In this document: in pieces, positions 15,109-23,600 of the stretch | Position numbering within the stretch: position 1 is the first letter of the stretch | Layout: each line of letters starts with the position of its first letter | Origin: Psychrobacillus sp. OK028 | Lineage (GTDB): Bacteria > Bacillota > Bacilli > Bacillales_A > Planococcaceae | Direction of reading: 5' to 3' | DNA: 64,000 bases | Assembly (NCBI RefSeq): GCF_900103605.1 | Contig: NZ_FNHY01000006.1 | Span: forward strand, 1-64,000 | Position numbers and translations under genes: made by a program | Notes under the pieces: generated by a model | Told to the model about the DNA's origin: nothing | The model's input: the letters and a program-made list of their open reading frames with translations, nothing else | Database searches by the model: none

Positions 15109-16242
15109 ATGACGAATAAAACCATCAGTCAAACAGAACTTTCTAAAAGATTTGGTTGGACTGAATCAAAAGGGAGACAATGGATTAAAAAATTCCAAAG
15201 ATATTTACCTTTTGAAGAAACAGGTATTTATAAATACTACAATGAAGAAGCATATGAGTTTTTAAAGAAGGTCAAGAAATTAAATGACGCACATTTAAGT
15301 TTAAATGAAATTGAACATATTTTTGAAGAACAAGGAGTTCCAAGTTCTGATAATGAAATAAAAAGAATAATTTCTGAAAAGAATAGATTAACATTAATCG
15401 AGAGTAAAGTTTTAACGACAATGCCTTCTTCTAAAGATTTAGTCATTCCAATATTATTGGTAATGTCAGATGAGGATTTATATATTGCGACTAAGCTGAA
15501 TGAGGGAGTTGCAAATCATTTTAAATTGAAAGAAGAACAAGTTAACTTTTCGTATCCCGAGAGTAAAGAAACAGTATTTGTAAGTCGTATGAGGGCAACG
15601 AGATTTTCATTACAGAAGAAAGGATATATAGAAGAAGTAGGCAAACATACTTACCGAATTACTAAAGATGGTTTAGATTTGCTTAATGAAAGTGAAATTG
15701 AGATGCAAGAAGAACTAGAAGAATTAGAACAAGTGGTAGATCCGATAAAAATAATTAACGAGCAATTAGTAGAACTTGATAAGTATTTGATAGATAAGAT
15801 CCTTACAGAACTTCAGAAAGTTCATTGGAAAAGGTTTGAAAGCATAGTTGTGGAACTTTTAACTGCAATGGGATACGGTGATGGAGAAGTAACTCAGAGT
15901 ACAAATGATGAGGGTCTTGATGGAATAATAAAAGAAGATAAACTTGGTTTGGATAATATTTATGTTCAAGCTAAACGTTGGATAAACACCGTTGGCAGAC
16001 CCGATATTATGGCATTTGTAGGTGCTTTAGAAGGGAGAAGTGCTAGTAAGGGTGTCTTTATTACAACATCTAGTTTTTCTCAAGGTGCGAATGACTATGT
16101 TAAAGTTCTTCCTTATAAGAAAGTTATCTTGATTGATGGTAACAAATTAGCAAGATACATGTTAGATTACAATGTTGGTGTTACTATTAAGCGTAAGGTA
16201 TTAATTAAAGAAGTTGATTTCACATTTTTTGAAGGTGAGTAA
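15109..16242 (+). CDS. Mrr-like restriction endonuclease with N-terminal HTH
   Basis: About 377 residues in three parts. Residues 1-75 hold a MerR-like winged helix (SQTELSKRFGWTESKGRQWIKKF, then YYNEEAYEFLKKVKKL). A middle Mrr_N-like winged region follows (about 115-200). A C-terminal Mrr catalytic domain (about 230-345) contains MGYGDGEVTQSTNDEGLDGII and YVQAKRW, the D-(x)n-QxK nuclease core. Such proteins are type IV restriction enzymes that cut modified or foreign DNA. Start chosen at ATG 15109, 5 nt after GGGGTG; the ATG at 15094 has no ribosome site. No methylase is present. It is the only plus-strand single gene of the array, with its own terminator. Confidence 0.82.
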   Translation: MTNKTISQTELSKRFGWTESKGRQWIKKFQRYLPFEETGIYKYYNEEAYEFLKKVKKLNDAHLSLNEIEHIFEEQGVPSSDNEIKRIISEKNRLTLIESKVLTTMPSSKDLVIPILLVMSDEDLYIATKLNEGVANHFKLKEEQVNFSYPESKETVFVSRMRATRFSLQKKGYIEEVGKHTYRITKDGLDLLNESEIEMQEELEELEQVVDPIKIINEQLVELDKYLIDKILTELQKVHWKRFESIVVELLTAMGYGDGEVTQSTNDEGLDGIIKEDKLGLDNIYVQAKRWINTVGRPDIMAFVGALEGRSASKGVFITTSSFSQGANDYVKVLPYKKVILIDGNKLARYMLDYNVGVTIKRKVLIKEVDFTFFEGE

Positions 16243-16248
16243 AGGAGA

Positions 16249-16282
16249 GTACATCACAATAACGTGATGTGCTTTTTCTTTT
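16249..16282 (+). terminator. terminator of the Mrr-like gene
   Basis: Arms ACATCAC (16251-16257) and GTGATGT (16264-16270), loop AATAAC, then GCTTTTTC. It starts 8 bp after the stop. Confidence 0.8.
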
Positions 16283-16356
16283 TATGAATCAAGAGCAGCA
16301 CTCAGAGATTAAAAGGACTCGCATATATAAAAATCATTCATACACGCAAGTCCTTT

Positions 16357-16391
16357 ACTTATTAAACTAAAGCACCCGTTAGTTGAATAAG
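16357..16391. repeat. array repeat R9
   Basis: CTTATTAAACTAAAGCACCC then GTTAGTTGAATAAG: the outer palindrome, no terminator stem. Confidence 0.75.
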
Positions 16392-16471
16392 AGAAATTAA
16401 TTTTGGAAGCGAGTCTCATATTGGGCTTTCATTAACAAACTTTGATTGCCGAGTTAGCTGTAAATAACTAA

Positions 16472-17221
16472 CTATCGAATTGAACCTAAAAATTCACCTT
16501 GTTTACTATTTAACTTCTTCACAAATTCGCTATCATCCCAAATATTAGGGTTGTCAATTGTTAGATTTTCTCCACGTACCATGAAATCATAACTATCTTT
16601 TGCACCCGTATACCAATCAACAATGACTAAATTGCCATTTACATTGCGTACGAGAAATTCAGTGGGTTCACCATAACTACCTACAGTCTGTTTAATTTCT
16701 GCAGGTAAATTTAAATAGAGAAAACCCCCATCTACGTCATCAGTATACTCCACTTCCCAAGTGCCAATATCAACACTCTTCACATAATTATCAGTAAGAT
16801 TGTGCGTTAAATACAAGTCAAATTGGTATTGAATCTTATTTTGCGTATACTGTTTAAGGTTTTCGTTATCGATAAATGCACCCAATTCAATATGCGAGCC
16901 GTTCCAGACCGCTTTATAATAGTCAGTCAGCACTCTCACACACATTTCATAAGCCGTTTCAGAATCCTGAATAGATACTCCCACTTCATTTTTAGCTACA
17001 TATTCGGGGAAATCCTGTAATACATTCCGTTCAGTGCTGAGCGTAATTTCATTGTTAATAGCACTATCTTTGCTGCTTTCTTCAGAGACTAAACTTTCAG
17101 GTTCTTCGTCAATTAATTTTTCTGTATTTTTATCACTTTCTTTGTTATCCATAGTTGTACTACATCCACTTAAAGTAATAAGGAGACAAAAAAATAACAT
17201 TATCTTCAGCCGTGCTTTCAT
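16472..17221 (-). CDS. hypothetical lipoprotein
   Basis: A 249-residue protein with a clear lipoprotein signal peptide: basic MKARLK, a hydrophobic core, and lipobox LSGC (cleavage before Cys20). An acidic/polar linker rich in Glu, Ser, Lys and Asp follows (about 25-65). The rest is a globular domain (about 75-249) with TAYEMCVRVLTDYYKAVWNGSH and a Trp/Tyr-rich beta-like half. It should be anchored to the outer face of the membrane. I do not recognise the globular domain. It is the item between R9 and R10. Start: ATG. Confidence 0.75.
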   Translation of the reverse strand: MKARLKIMLFFCLLITLSGCSTTMDNKESDKNTEKLIDEEPESLVSEESSKDSAINNEITLSTERNVLQDFPEYVAKNEVGVSIQDSETAYEMCVRVLTDYYKAVWNGSHIELGAFIDNENLKQYTQNKIQYQFDLYLTHNLTDNYVKSVDIGTWEVEYTDDVDGGFLYLNLPAEIKQTVGSYGEPTEFLVRNVNGNLVIVDWYTGAKDSYDFMVRGENLTIDNPNIWDDSEFVKKLNSKQGEFLGSIR

Positions 17222-17278
17222 AGAACACTCTCCAGTTTTTTATGAATTAGACGATGTATTTATAGCAATGTTACATAT

Positions 17279-17359
17279 TTAACTAAACCCCTTACATTAG
17301 TTCAATAAGAAAAATACTTTACTCCTTCTTGAAGTAAAGCACCCGTTAGCTCAATAAGA
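17279..17359. repeat. array repeat R10
   Basis: TTAACTAAACCCCTTACATT, TTAGTTCAATAAG, terminator stem (ACTTTACT/AGTAAAGC), then CACCCGTTAGCTCAATAAG. It ends 5 bp from the kinase stop. Confidence 0.85.
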
Positions 17360-17364
17360 AAATG

Positions 17365-17919
17365 TTAATTTACTAACCATTTCCGAACAATATCTATTGA
17401 GTTTTTACTAGTATTGGAACCGTTTATGATTATATCCGCATACCATTTTGTAGGTTCAACAAACTCATTATAACGATGTCTTACTACATCAAGATATTCC
17501 GAAGAAATTTCATCAAAGCTTTCTTCGTTAATATCTCGTTTTAATCTCCTGACTAATCTCTCATCTGAAGGACAATCAACAAATATCTTCAAATCAAGTT
17601 TCTCTCGAATTTCTTCAAAATACAAGACCATTAAGCCTTCAACAATAACGACATCAAACGTTTTAGATGATATTAAATGATTTATATCTCTATTTAGCTT
17701 ATCAATATCCACAGAAGTAGGATGGTCGTAATCATCATATTGTTTTCCATTGTATGGAGCATTTACTTTCGGTTTTACTTCTTTAAAGTAATCATCAGTA
17801 GATAAGGTTTTAACTTTTAATGCATCTAAATTCTTCGCCAAATTACTGCAATAAGTGGTTTTTCCACTACCTGAACCACCTGATATTCCAATAACAATAC
17901 TACGGTCTATTTTTCTCAT
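17365..17919 (-). CDS. uridine-kinase-like P-loop phosphotransferase
   Basis: A 184-residue P-loop kinase of the uridine kinase/phosphoribulokinase family. Walker A is GISGGSGSGKTTY (about 12-24). STDDYFKE and YDDYDHPTSVDIDKL follow, as in uridine kinases (DDFY and DHPxAFD). VVIVEGLMVL is the Walker-B-like strand and RRLKRDI the lid. It would transfer phosphate from ATP to a nucleoside or a related small molecule. It is somewhat shorter than Udk (about 210). The start is ATG with AGGAGA upstream. It is the last array gene, between R10 and R11. Confidence 0.82.
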   Translation of the reverse strand: MRKIDRSIVIGISGGSGSGKTTYCSNLAKNLDALKVKTLSTDDYFKEVKPKVNAPYNGKQYDDYDHPTSVDIDKLNRDINHLISSKTFDVVIVEGLMVLYFEEIREKLDLKIFVDCPSDERLVRRLKRDINEESFDEISSEYLDVVRHRYNEFVEPTKWYADIIINGSNTSKNSIDIVRKWLVN

Positions 17920-17952
17920 TATAATCTCCTCTACTGCTAAGTTCTTCCCAGT

Positions 17953-18004
17953 CCTTATTGAACTAACCTGCCGCGTTAGTTTAAGTGTAAAATTTCACAA
18001 TCTT
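17953..18004. repeat. array repeat R11
   Basis: CCTTATTGAACTAACCTGCC, then GCGTTAGTTTAAG and TTTCACAATCTT. The palindrome and extended tail are present, without the terminator. It is the rightmost copy seen. Confidence 0.8.
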
Positions 18005-18214
18005 CTTTTTATTTCACCATAACTATTGAAAATACCTTTTAAAATTATTGAAATTGTATTATTTAACAGTGTATTCCTGTCGTTATGTAAGAAAATTTGA
18101 ATGTAAATTGTAAGTAAAAATGCAATTGTACACCAGTAATTGTACCCTTACCAATCTCCCTACAATTTGCTGTTCAGTTTTCAAGTATTTCTGGCAGTAT
18201 TCCCTTTATACAAT

Positions 18215-18258
18215 AAAAAAGTGACCACAAAATGTTATACAAATTGGTGGTCATTTTT
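18215..18258. terminator. bidirectional hairpin
   Basis: AAAAAGTGACCAC (ending 18228) and GTGGTCATTTTTA (from 18247) around an 18-nt loop; U-runs on both strands. No gene adjoins it: 18005-18380 is otherwise empty apart from the short VKLGLK-like remnant near 18343. Confidence 0.55.
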
Positions 18259-18379
18259 ACTTGCATTTTTATCGTTTGTGATTAAGGCTTATTTTTTGTT
18301 TATTTGATGTAATTTTAAATATTTTATAATACTTTATTTCAAATTTTAACCCCAATTTAACCCATATAAAAATAAGCAA

Positions 18380-18500
18380 CAAAAAAACACCCGTACCATT
18401 CCTGGCAAGAGTGCTCTATAAACGTTGCTATAATCATCTTTTTATGTAAGCCGCGTTTGCCGTACATTCATTAGAAAGTTTTAAACCACCACTCCTCAAA
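18380..18500. repeat. 121-bp island-flanking direct repeat, right copy
   Basis: Same orientation as 8159-8279, four mismatches, no gaps. The two edges are 10,221 bp apart. The terminator hairpin here has two changes that weaken the stem (GTACCA against TGGCAA). The flanking sequence differs from that of the left copy on both sides, so these 121 bp are the true repeat unit. Confidence 0.75.
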
Positions 18501-18745
18501 GTGGGTGTTCGCAGAAACTATCCTGCATGTCCTCATTGTCCGAAGAGAATAAGGCTTGTCATTCCAGCTCTATATAAAACTCCCTGTTACAGCTTAAAGG
18601 TTAAAACTTAATATCCATACGTACAATGCAGCTTATGTTTATATAATATACCTTTCTCTATAGTTTTTCAATGGAAATGATTTCAACCTTTATTCAGGTA
18701 TAATAGAAAATAGAAATGCTGGAATGAGGATGTGATGGAGTGGAT

Positions 18746-19543
18746 ATGAATAAGAAGCAAATAGATGGAGAGATTGAAGAAATTAGTGATGAAGAATTAC
18801 AATTGCTAGTTTTAGAAGCACAACGAGAGGCACTTGAAAAAGAGGCATTAGAAAAAACTAGACCAAACCCAAAACGTCCTTTTCCAAGATGGATATTTTG
18901 GACAATGGCTTTCGTCTTGTTCGTCAATACATTTGCGATGATTTTTCAGATTTACTCCATTCCAGCCATTGAATTTATCAAAACCTCCGCTAGGTTATCG
19001 GCACAGGAAAATATTGCTCAATATAAAGAGGCTGTCGTTGTTGTTTTAACGGATGATAGCAAAGGAACCGGATTTTCCATTTCAAGTGAAGGTAGGGTTC
19101 TCACTAATTATCATGTTGTCGAGGATAATGACAGCGTAATAGTCGGTTTTCCTGAAGCTGGACGATTTAAGGCTGACGTTATACAAACCTATCCATCTAT
19201 AGACCTTGCAGTGTTGCAAGTGCATGAAGAGGAATTGCCTTATCTAGAGCTTTCGGAAAACCCTTCTTATGAATATGGTGAGCCTATCACTTTTATCGGA
19301 AATCCACTCAAATTTACTGGTATTGCTAATGAAGGCACTTTAATTGCTACTCATCAATTAAGTGATTGGGATGTACCCGTGATGATGATGGAAGCCCCAG
19401 TTTATCGAGGAAATAGTGGTAGTCCAGTTTTGGATAAAGATGGGCAAGTAATTGGTGTTGTATTTGCCACTCTAGATCATGAAGAGCACGGAAAAGTTGG
19501 ACTATTTGTACCGATTGAGGAATATTATAAAACCCAAAAATAA
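18746..19543 (+). CDS. membrane-anchored trypsin-like serine protease
   Basis: About 265 residues. The cytoplasmic N-terminus is acidic and helical (about 1-50). One transmembrane segment (WIFWTMAFVLFVNTFAMIF, about 50-70) precedes an extracellular S1C/HtrA-like protease domain. The catalytic triad is visible: His in TNYHVV, Asp in PSIDLAVLQ, Ser in YRGNSGSPVL. There is no PDZ domain, unlike HtrA. A likely role is surface protein quality control, or cleavage of an unknown partner. Start: ATG 18746 with GGAG 5 nt upstream; GTG 18740 is the alternative. A TATAAT at 18699-18704 probably serves it. It is the first gene outside the island. Confidence 0.82.
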   Translation: MNKKQIDGEIEEISDEELQLLVLEAQREALEKEALEKTRPNPKRPFPRWIFWTMAFVLFVNTFAMIFQIYSIPAIEFIKTSARLSAQENIAQYKEAVVVVLTDDSKGTGFSISSEGRVLTNYHVVEDNDSVIVGFPEAGRFKADVIQTYPSIDLAVLQVHEEELPYLELSENPSYEYGEPITFIGNPLKFTGIANEGTLIATHQLSDWDVPVMMMEAPVYRGNSGSPVLDKDGQVIGVVFATLDHEEHGKVGLFVPIEEYYKTQK

Positions 19544-19551
19544 TTGCAGAA

Positions 19552-19590
19552 AACCCGCTTAGCATTTGTTACTAAGCGGGTTCTCTTTTG
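19552..19590 (+). terminator. terminator of the serine protease gene
   Basis: Perfect 11-bp stem AACCCGCTTAG (19552-19562)/CTAAGCGGGTT (19572-19582), then CTCTTTTG. Confidence 0.85.
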
Positions 19591-19621
19591 GTTCTTTCGG
19601 TTGTGTTGGAATTATTCTCGT

Positions 19622-19829
19622 TTGCGCTTGTTTTACTCTCACTCAAGATTGATTTACTCTCGGACGAGCTTGTCTTTACTCTCGCTTGGCTGTGGTTCTC
19701 TCGGATAGAACCTGTTTACTCTCGGATACATTTGTTTTACTCTCGCTCAAGACCGATATACTCTCGGACGAGCTTGTTTTACTCTCGCTTAGCTGCGGTT
19801 TTTCTCTCGGTTGGAACCTGTTCACTCTC
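19622..19829. repeat. two ~104-bp tandem copies built from TTTACTCTCG units
   Basis: The phrases TTTTACTCTCRCTCAAG, ACTCTCGGACGAGCTTG and ACTCTCGCTTRGCTGYGG recur in the same order about 104 bp apart (for example CGGACGAGCT at 19661 and 19765). The short motif ACTCTCG/CTCTCGG occurs about ten times. Similar motifs recur near 52790-52920. It can be read as an open frame but codon content is repeat-driven, so I do not call it coding. Confidence 0.7.
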
Positions 19830-19838
19830 TCACAGCAC

Positions 19839-20603
19839 TCATTTATTCAGTTTTAAATATTTCTCTCGCCAAACAAATCGTTCTTTTTCGTTTAGCTCGT
19901 TTTCCAATGTTTCATCCCATTGGTCAAGGAATGTGTTCCAGACTCGAGCGTATAGGAGATCCTCTGATTTATTGTACAAAACAAATTCAAAGCAAGGAAC
20001 ATCATCCACATATAATTCTGAGTTGGAAACAATTTCAGAAACTACCGTTTGAAGCTCACTATCCCCTATCTCCATTCGATTTGCTTCAAGTGCATCTATA
20101 AGTACCGCATCGTCCCACTTTATTCTAGCCTTTTTCTCAGAGGCATAACGATAGAGGTTCAATGCTTCCTCCCCATCCAGTGCAGGTTTTATTTCTCCCT
20201 GCAAAAAAATGTGATGACTTGGGCTATAAATTAGATTTTGACTGAGGGCATCTAGTTCTTCTTCAAAAATTCCATCCTCAAGTTGTTGATTCCCTTTTTC
20301 TGTTAGTGTAAAAACGGTTTCTTTTATTTCGATTAAACGAGTTCTCTTCATAATATTAATCAAGTCTTCTATAAATAGCTGCTCCACAAGTAGTATCTCA
20401 CTGATTTGCTTAGCACTTGTCATTTTTGCTTTTTGGCAGGTTATCAACATCATTTTCATTAGAACATCCATTTTTATACGTTTTACAGGTTTGTATTCCA
20501 CTTCAATTGTATGAAGTGGAATCGTCCACGCATTGGATGAAACTATCTTAGCTTGAATATTTTGCTGTAATTCCTTTTTAAGACGTTTCTCTAGTTCAAT
20601 CAT
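19839..20603 (-). CDS. winged-helix protein paired with the SF1 helicase
   Basis: A 254-residue protein I do not recognise by name. Residues about 45-115 look like a winged helix (MMLITCQKAKMTSAKQISEILLVEQLFIEDLINIMKRTRLIEIKETVFTLTEKG). The C-terminal half contains NLIYSPSHHIFLQGEIKPALDGEEALNLYRY and an acidic end with several Trp. It starts 26 bp after the helicase stop on the same strand and is surely its operon partner. It may act as a DNA-binding or regulatory subunit; that is inference. Its 3' end abuts the ACTCTCG repeat block. Confidence 0.72.
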   Translation of the reverse strand: MIELEKRLKKELQQNIQAKIVSSNAWTIPLHTIEVEYKPVKRIKMDVLMKMMLITCQKAKMTSAKQISEILLVEQLFIEDLINIMKRTRLIEIKETVFTLTEKGNQQLEDGIFEEELDALSQNLIYSPSHHIFLQGEIKPALDGEEALNLYRYASEKKARIKWDDAVLIDALEANRMEIGDSELQTVVSEIVSNSELYVDDVPCFEFVLYNKSEDLLYARVWNTFLDQWDETLENELNEKERFVWREKYLKLNK

Positions 20604-20629
20604 TTTATTATACTCCTATAACCAAATTG

Positions 20630-23600
20630 CTATTTTTTCCTATTCCCTTGAGGGTCGGTTAGACCGTTTTTGTCTTTTACAATTTGAAGCAAGCGACCAT
20701 ACATTTCTCTAGAAGTTCTTTGTTTTGCCCGTTTAGTAAACATCTCGGAACTCCCAACTAAAACAAGCAACTCTCTCGCTCGAGATAATGCCACATTTAA
20801 GCGACGGTAGTCATTGGCAAATCCAATATCTCCACTCTTTTCTTGATTGTTCCTGACCATACTTAATAAAATGACATCCATTTCCATCCCCTGAAACTTA
20901 TCTACAGTTCCTGTTCGGAAGGTCAAATGAGATAAGTTCACCTGTTGCCCTATAAGACGGTCAATTCGTTTGACCTGTTCTCCATAAAAACTAATGACCC
21001 CAATACTTTTACGTTCATCTGGGTTCATTCTTCCTTCTTTTTTAGCAATTGCTGTAGCTTCATTCAAATCTATTAGTACATCACGGATAACGTCTAACTC
21101 TGCTTGGTTGAACCTACTTTTCCCATCCTTCATTCGTTCTTCAAAATAGGATTTTTCGTTTGGCATATCCAGCCATAGCAGATGGTCTTTTCTATCTACA
21201 TAGCGTGATTCCAAAAGGTGATCACGTGCAGCATCTGAATCCACTAACCCACACTGCAATCGATAATTTTCTTCCTCATAAAATGGTGTGATTGTCTCCA
21301 TGATACTTTCATGCATTCTATATTGAATTGCCAGCATCGTTTTACTCATCTTAGGTAAATTTTTAAATAAACGTTCGAATAAAGATTCCTTCAAAAGCTT
21401 TTTTAACTCATCTTTTTCTTCTAGATTTTCACTTTCTTCTAGAATTGCCTGTAGTGTTTCATCTAGCGTGTCCTCTCCAACAAGTGGGGGTAGCTGATGG
21501 TGGTCACCTACCAATATTATTTTCTTCCCTTTTAACATTGGTAAAAGCAATTCAGGTGGTGTTGCTTTAGAAACCTCATCTATAATAACTACATCGAAAA
21601 CCGGGTAGTTTTCCATAAATTCTTTACGAGCGGATGCAACGCATGTCGTTCCAATCACATTGGCATGTCTCACATAGAGTTTACGAATTTCATCTAGGTC
21701 GTGGTCATTTGCTTCTTTTAATAATGAATACCATTCTTTTTGAACCGCTTGGGTGATCGGAAGATGATCTTTTTCAAGTTGAAGTTTACCGATTTTTTTG
21801 TTAGTTTCTTTTATCGTTTCCTCGTTTTTTTCAAGTGCATGTTCAGGGTTTTGAAGCAGAATTTCATCTAAAGCTTTTAGTATGCGCTCTTGCTCTAAAC
21901 CATCTGCATTTACTTGTTTAGTTTTCAGTTCATTTTCTTGAAGAATCGCTTCAATCTCCACTAGTTCCTGAGCCAATTTTTGTAAATGAGACTTTTTCGT
22001 TTCTAATTGTTCCAGATAGCTTGTAACGGTTTCTTCCGTTTTCTTCAATGCCAACATAGAGTCTTCCAGGTCGAATTTTTTGCTCTTTAATTCTGATGAG
22101 GTCGATAGTAAATCAGTTGTATCAATTTCAGTTTCTAGCTGATTCACTGTTCTTTGCAGAAGCTCTAGCTGATTTTTTTGGCTAGTTGCTTTATTAACTA
22201 ATTCACTTTTGAGTTGTTGAAGCGCTAATTGCTCCCTGCTAGTTTCGCTAATCACTTGTGTTTTAATCGTTTGAAACTTTTTTATAGAACTATTTTTTGC
22301 CAACTGAACGGCCGATTTCTGCTTTATAACAAATTTCTCTCTCACATAGAGTCCTTCCAGTAAAATTGCTAATTTCTCTGTAGTAAGATCGTCATCGCCA
22401 GAAGTCATCATATTCTTTAAACGATTCATAAATTGATGAATTTCCTTTATCGTATACGAGGAATCAAACAGGATACCACTTCTCCCAATATTATTGCGAA
22501 CATTTTCCACGGGAAATTTGTATTTTCGAAGTAAATTTTCCACGTACTCAATTGCAGCTAAGAGGCGAGCGTTTAAATCCTGCCAATCAGAAAAGGTTTT
22601 AATATGTTCAATTAGTTCATCTAACTCCCCAATTTGCTGTTGCAGGGACATTGAAAGCTCCAAACCATATTCCGCCATTTGACTTTTTAGCTGGTCTATT
22701 TTCCGAATGGAATCAATTTCTTTTTGGAACATTTCTAGATGATTTAGTTTTGATTGTGTACTTTCGTATTGTTCTCTTGCTTCTTCCATAGTTGACTCTA
22801 GTATATTTAAGGAATCTATTGCCTCTCGATATGAAAGGTGGTTTTGTATTACTTTTGTTTCAATCTGCAACTGTTGTATCTTTTCCAGCAACTTTTCTCT
22901 TGAAGGATTCGATTTAATGAACTCTTCCATAGCATTTATTTCATCTGTTAAAGTTTCTAACTTTTTTCGTTCTTTCAGAAGATTGGCTTCGATATTTTCA
23001 CGGTCTTTTTTCAATAAAACCAATGTCTTTTTTAACTGTTTAATCTCTTCTATTCTTACTTCAAGTTCTACTTTTGCATCCGCTTTTTGTTCAATAGCTT
23101 TATTTAGTAATATTTGTTCCTTACTAAGCACTTCAATTTGAAGCTCACATTCTGCAATTTGTTTAAGAAGCTGGCCACCTTTTAAGGTATGCTCGTCCAG
23201 TTCTTTTTGTAAAGCTGCTAAAGTTTGTTCTTTCCAGTAATATCCTACGTTTTCTTCTATAAACTTCTTGCCTTCTTCTTCAATACTTTCTGTCCTACCA
23301 AATCGTAAAATACGAATTTCTTTGTTTGAAAGTAATCTACTAAGAGCATTGTCTACTGCCAAATTAGACTGGGACGCTACAAGTGTGCGTAAGCCAGCCT
23401 TGGCATTTTGCTGACATATTTCAGAAATTACAGTCGTTTTCCCAGTTCCGGGTGGACCTTGAATAACAAACAAATCTTCTGCAGACATCGCACCTATAAC
23501 CGCTTCTTGTTGGAATTCGTTTAACTGATTATGAAATTCCAATTCCTTACGTTTTGCGTTCATGCGAATGGTCGGGCGATCCTCAAATAAGATCTTCTCA

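Noticed and set aside
8979-18004. Classical integron with attC sites
   Set aside because: Repeats lack the GTTRRRY/RYYYAAC core and there is no integron integrase gene in the window; only the layout is similar.
8979-18004. CRISPR array
   Set aside because: Repeats are separated by whole genes of variable length, not by 30-40 bp spacers, and no cas gene is present.
19588-20052. Plus-strand open frame of 154 codons
   Set aside because: Its sequence is dictated by the ACTCTCG tandem repeats and then by the antisense of the gene at 19839; no ribosome site.
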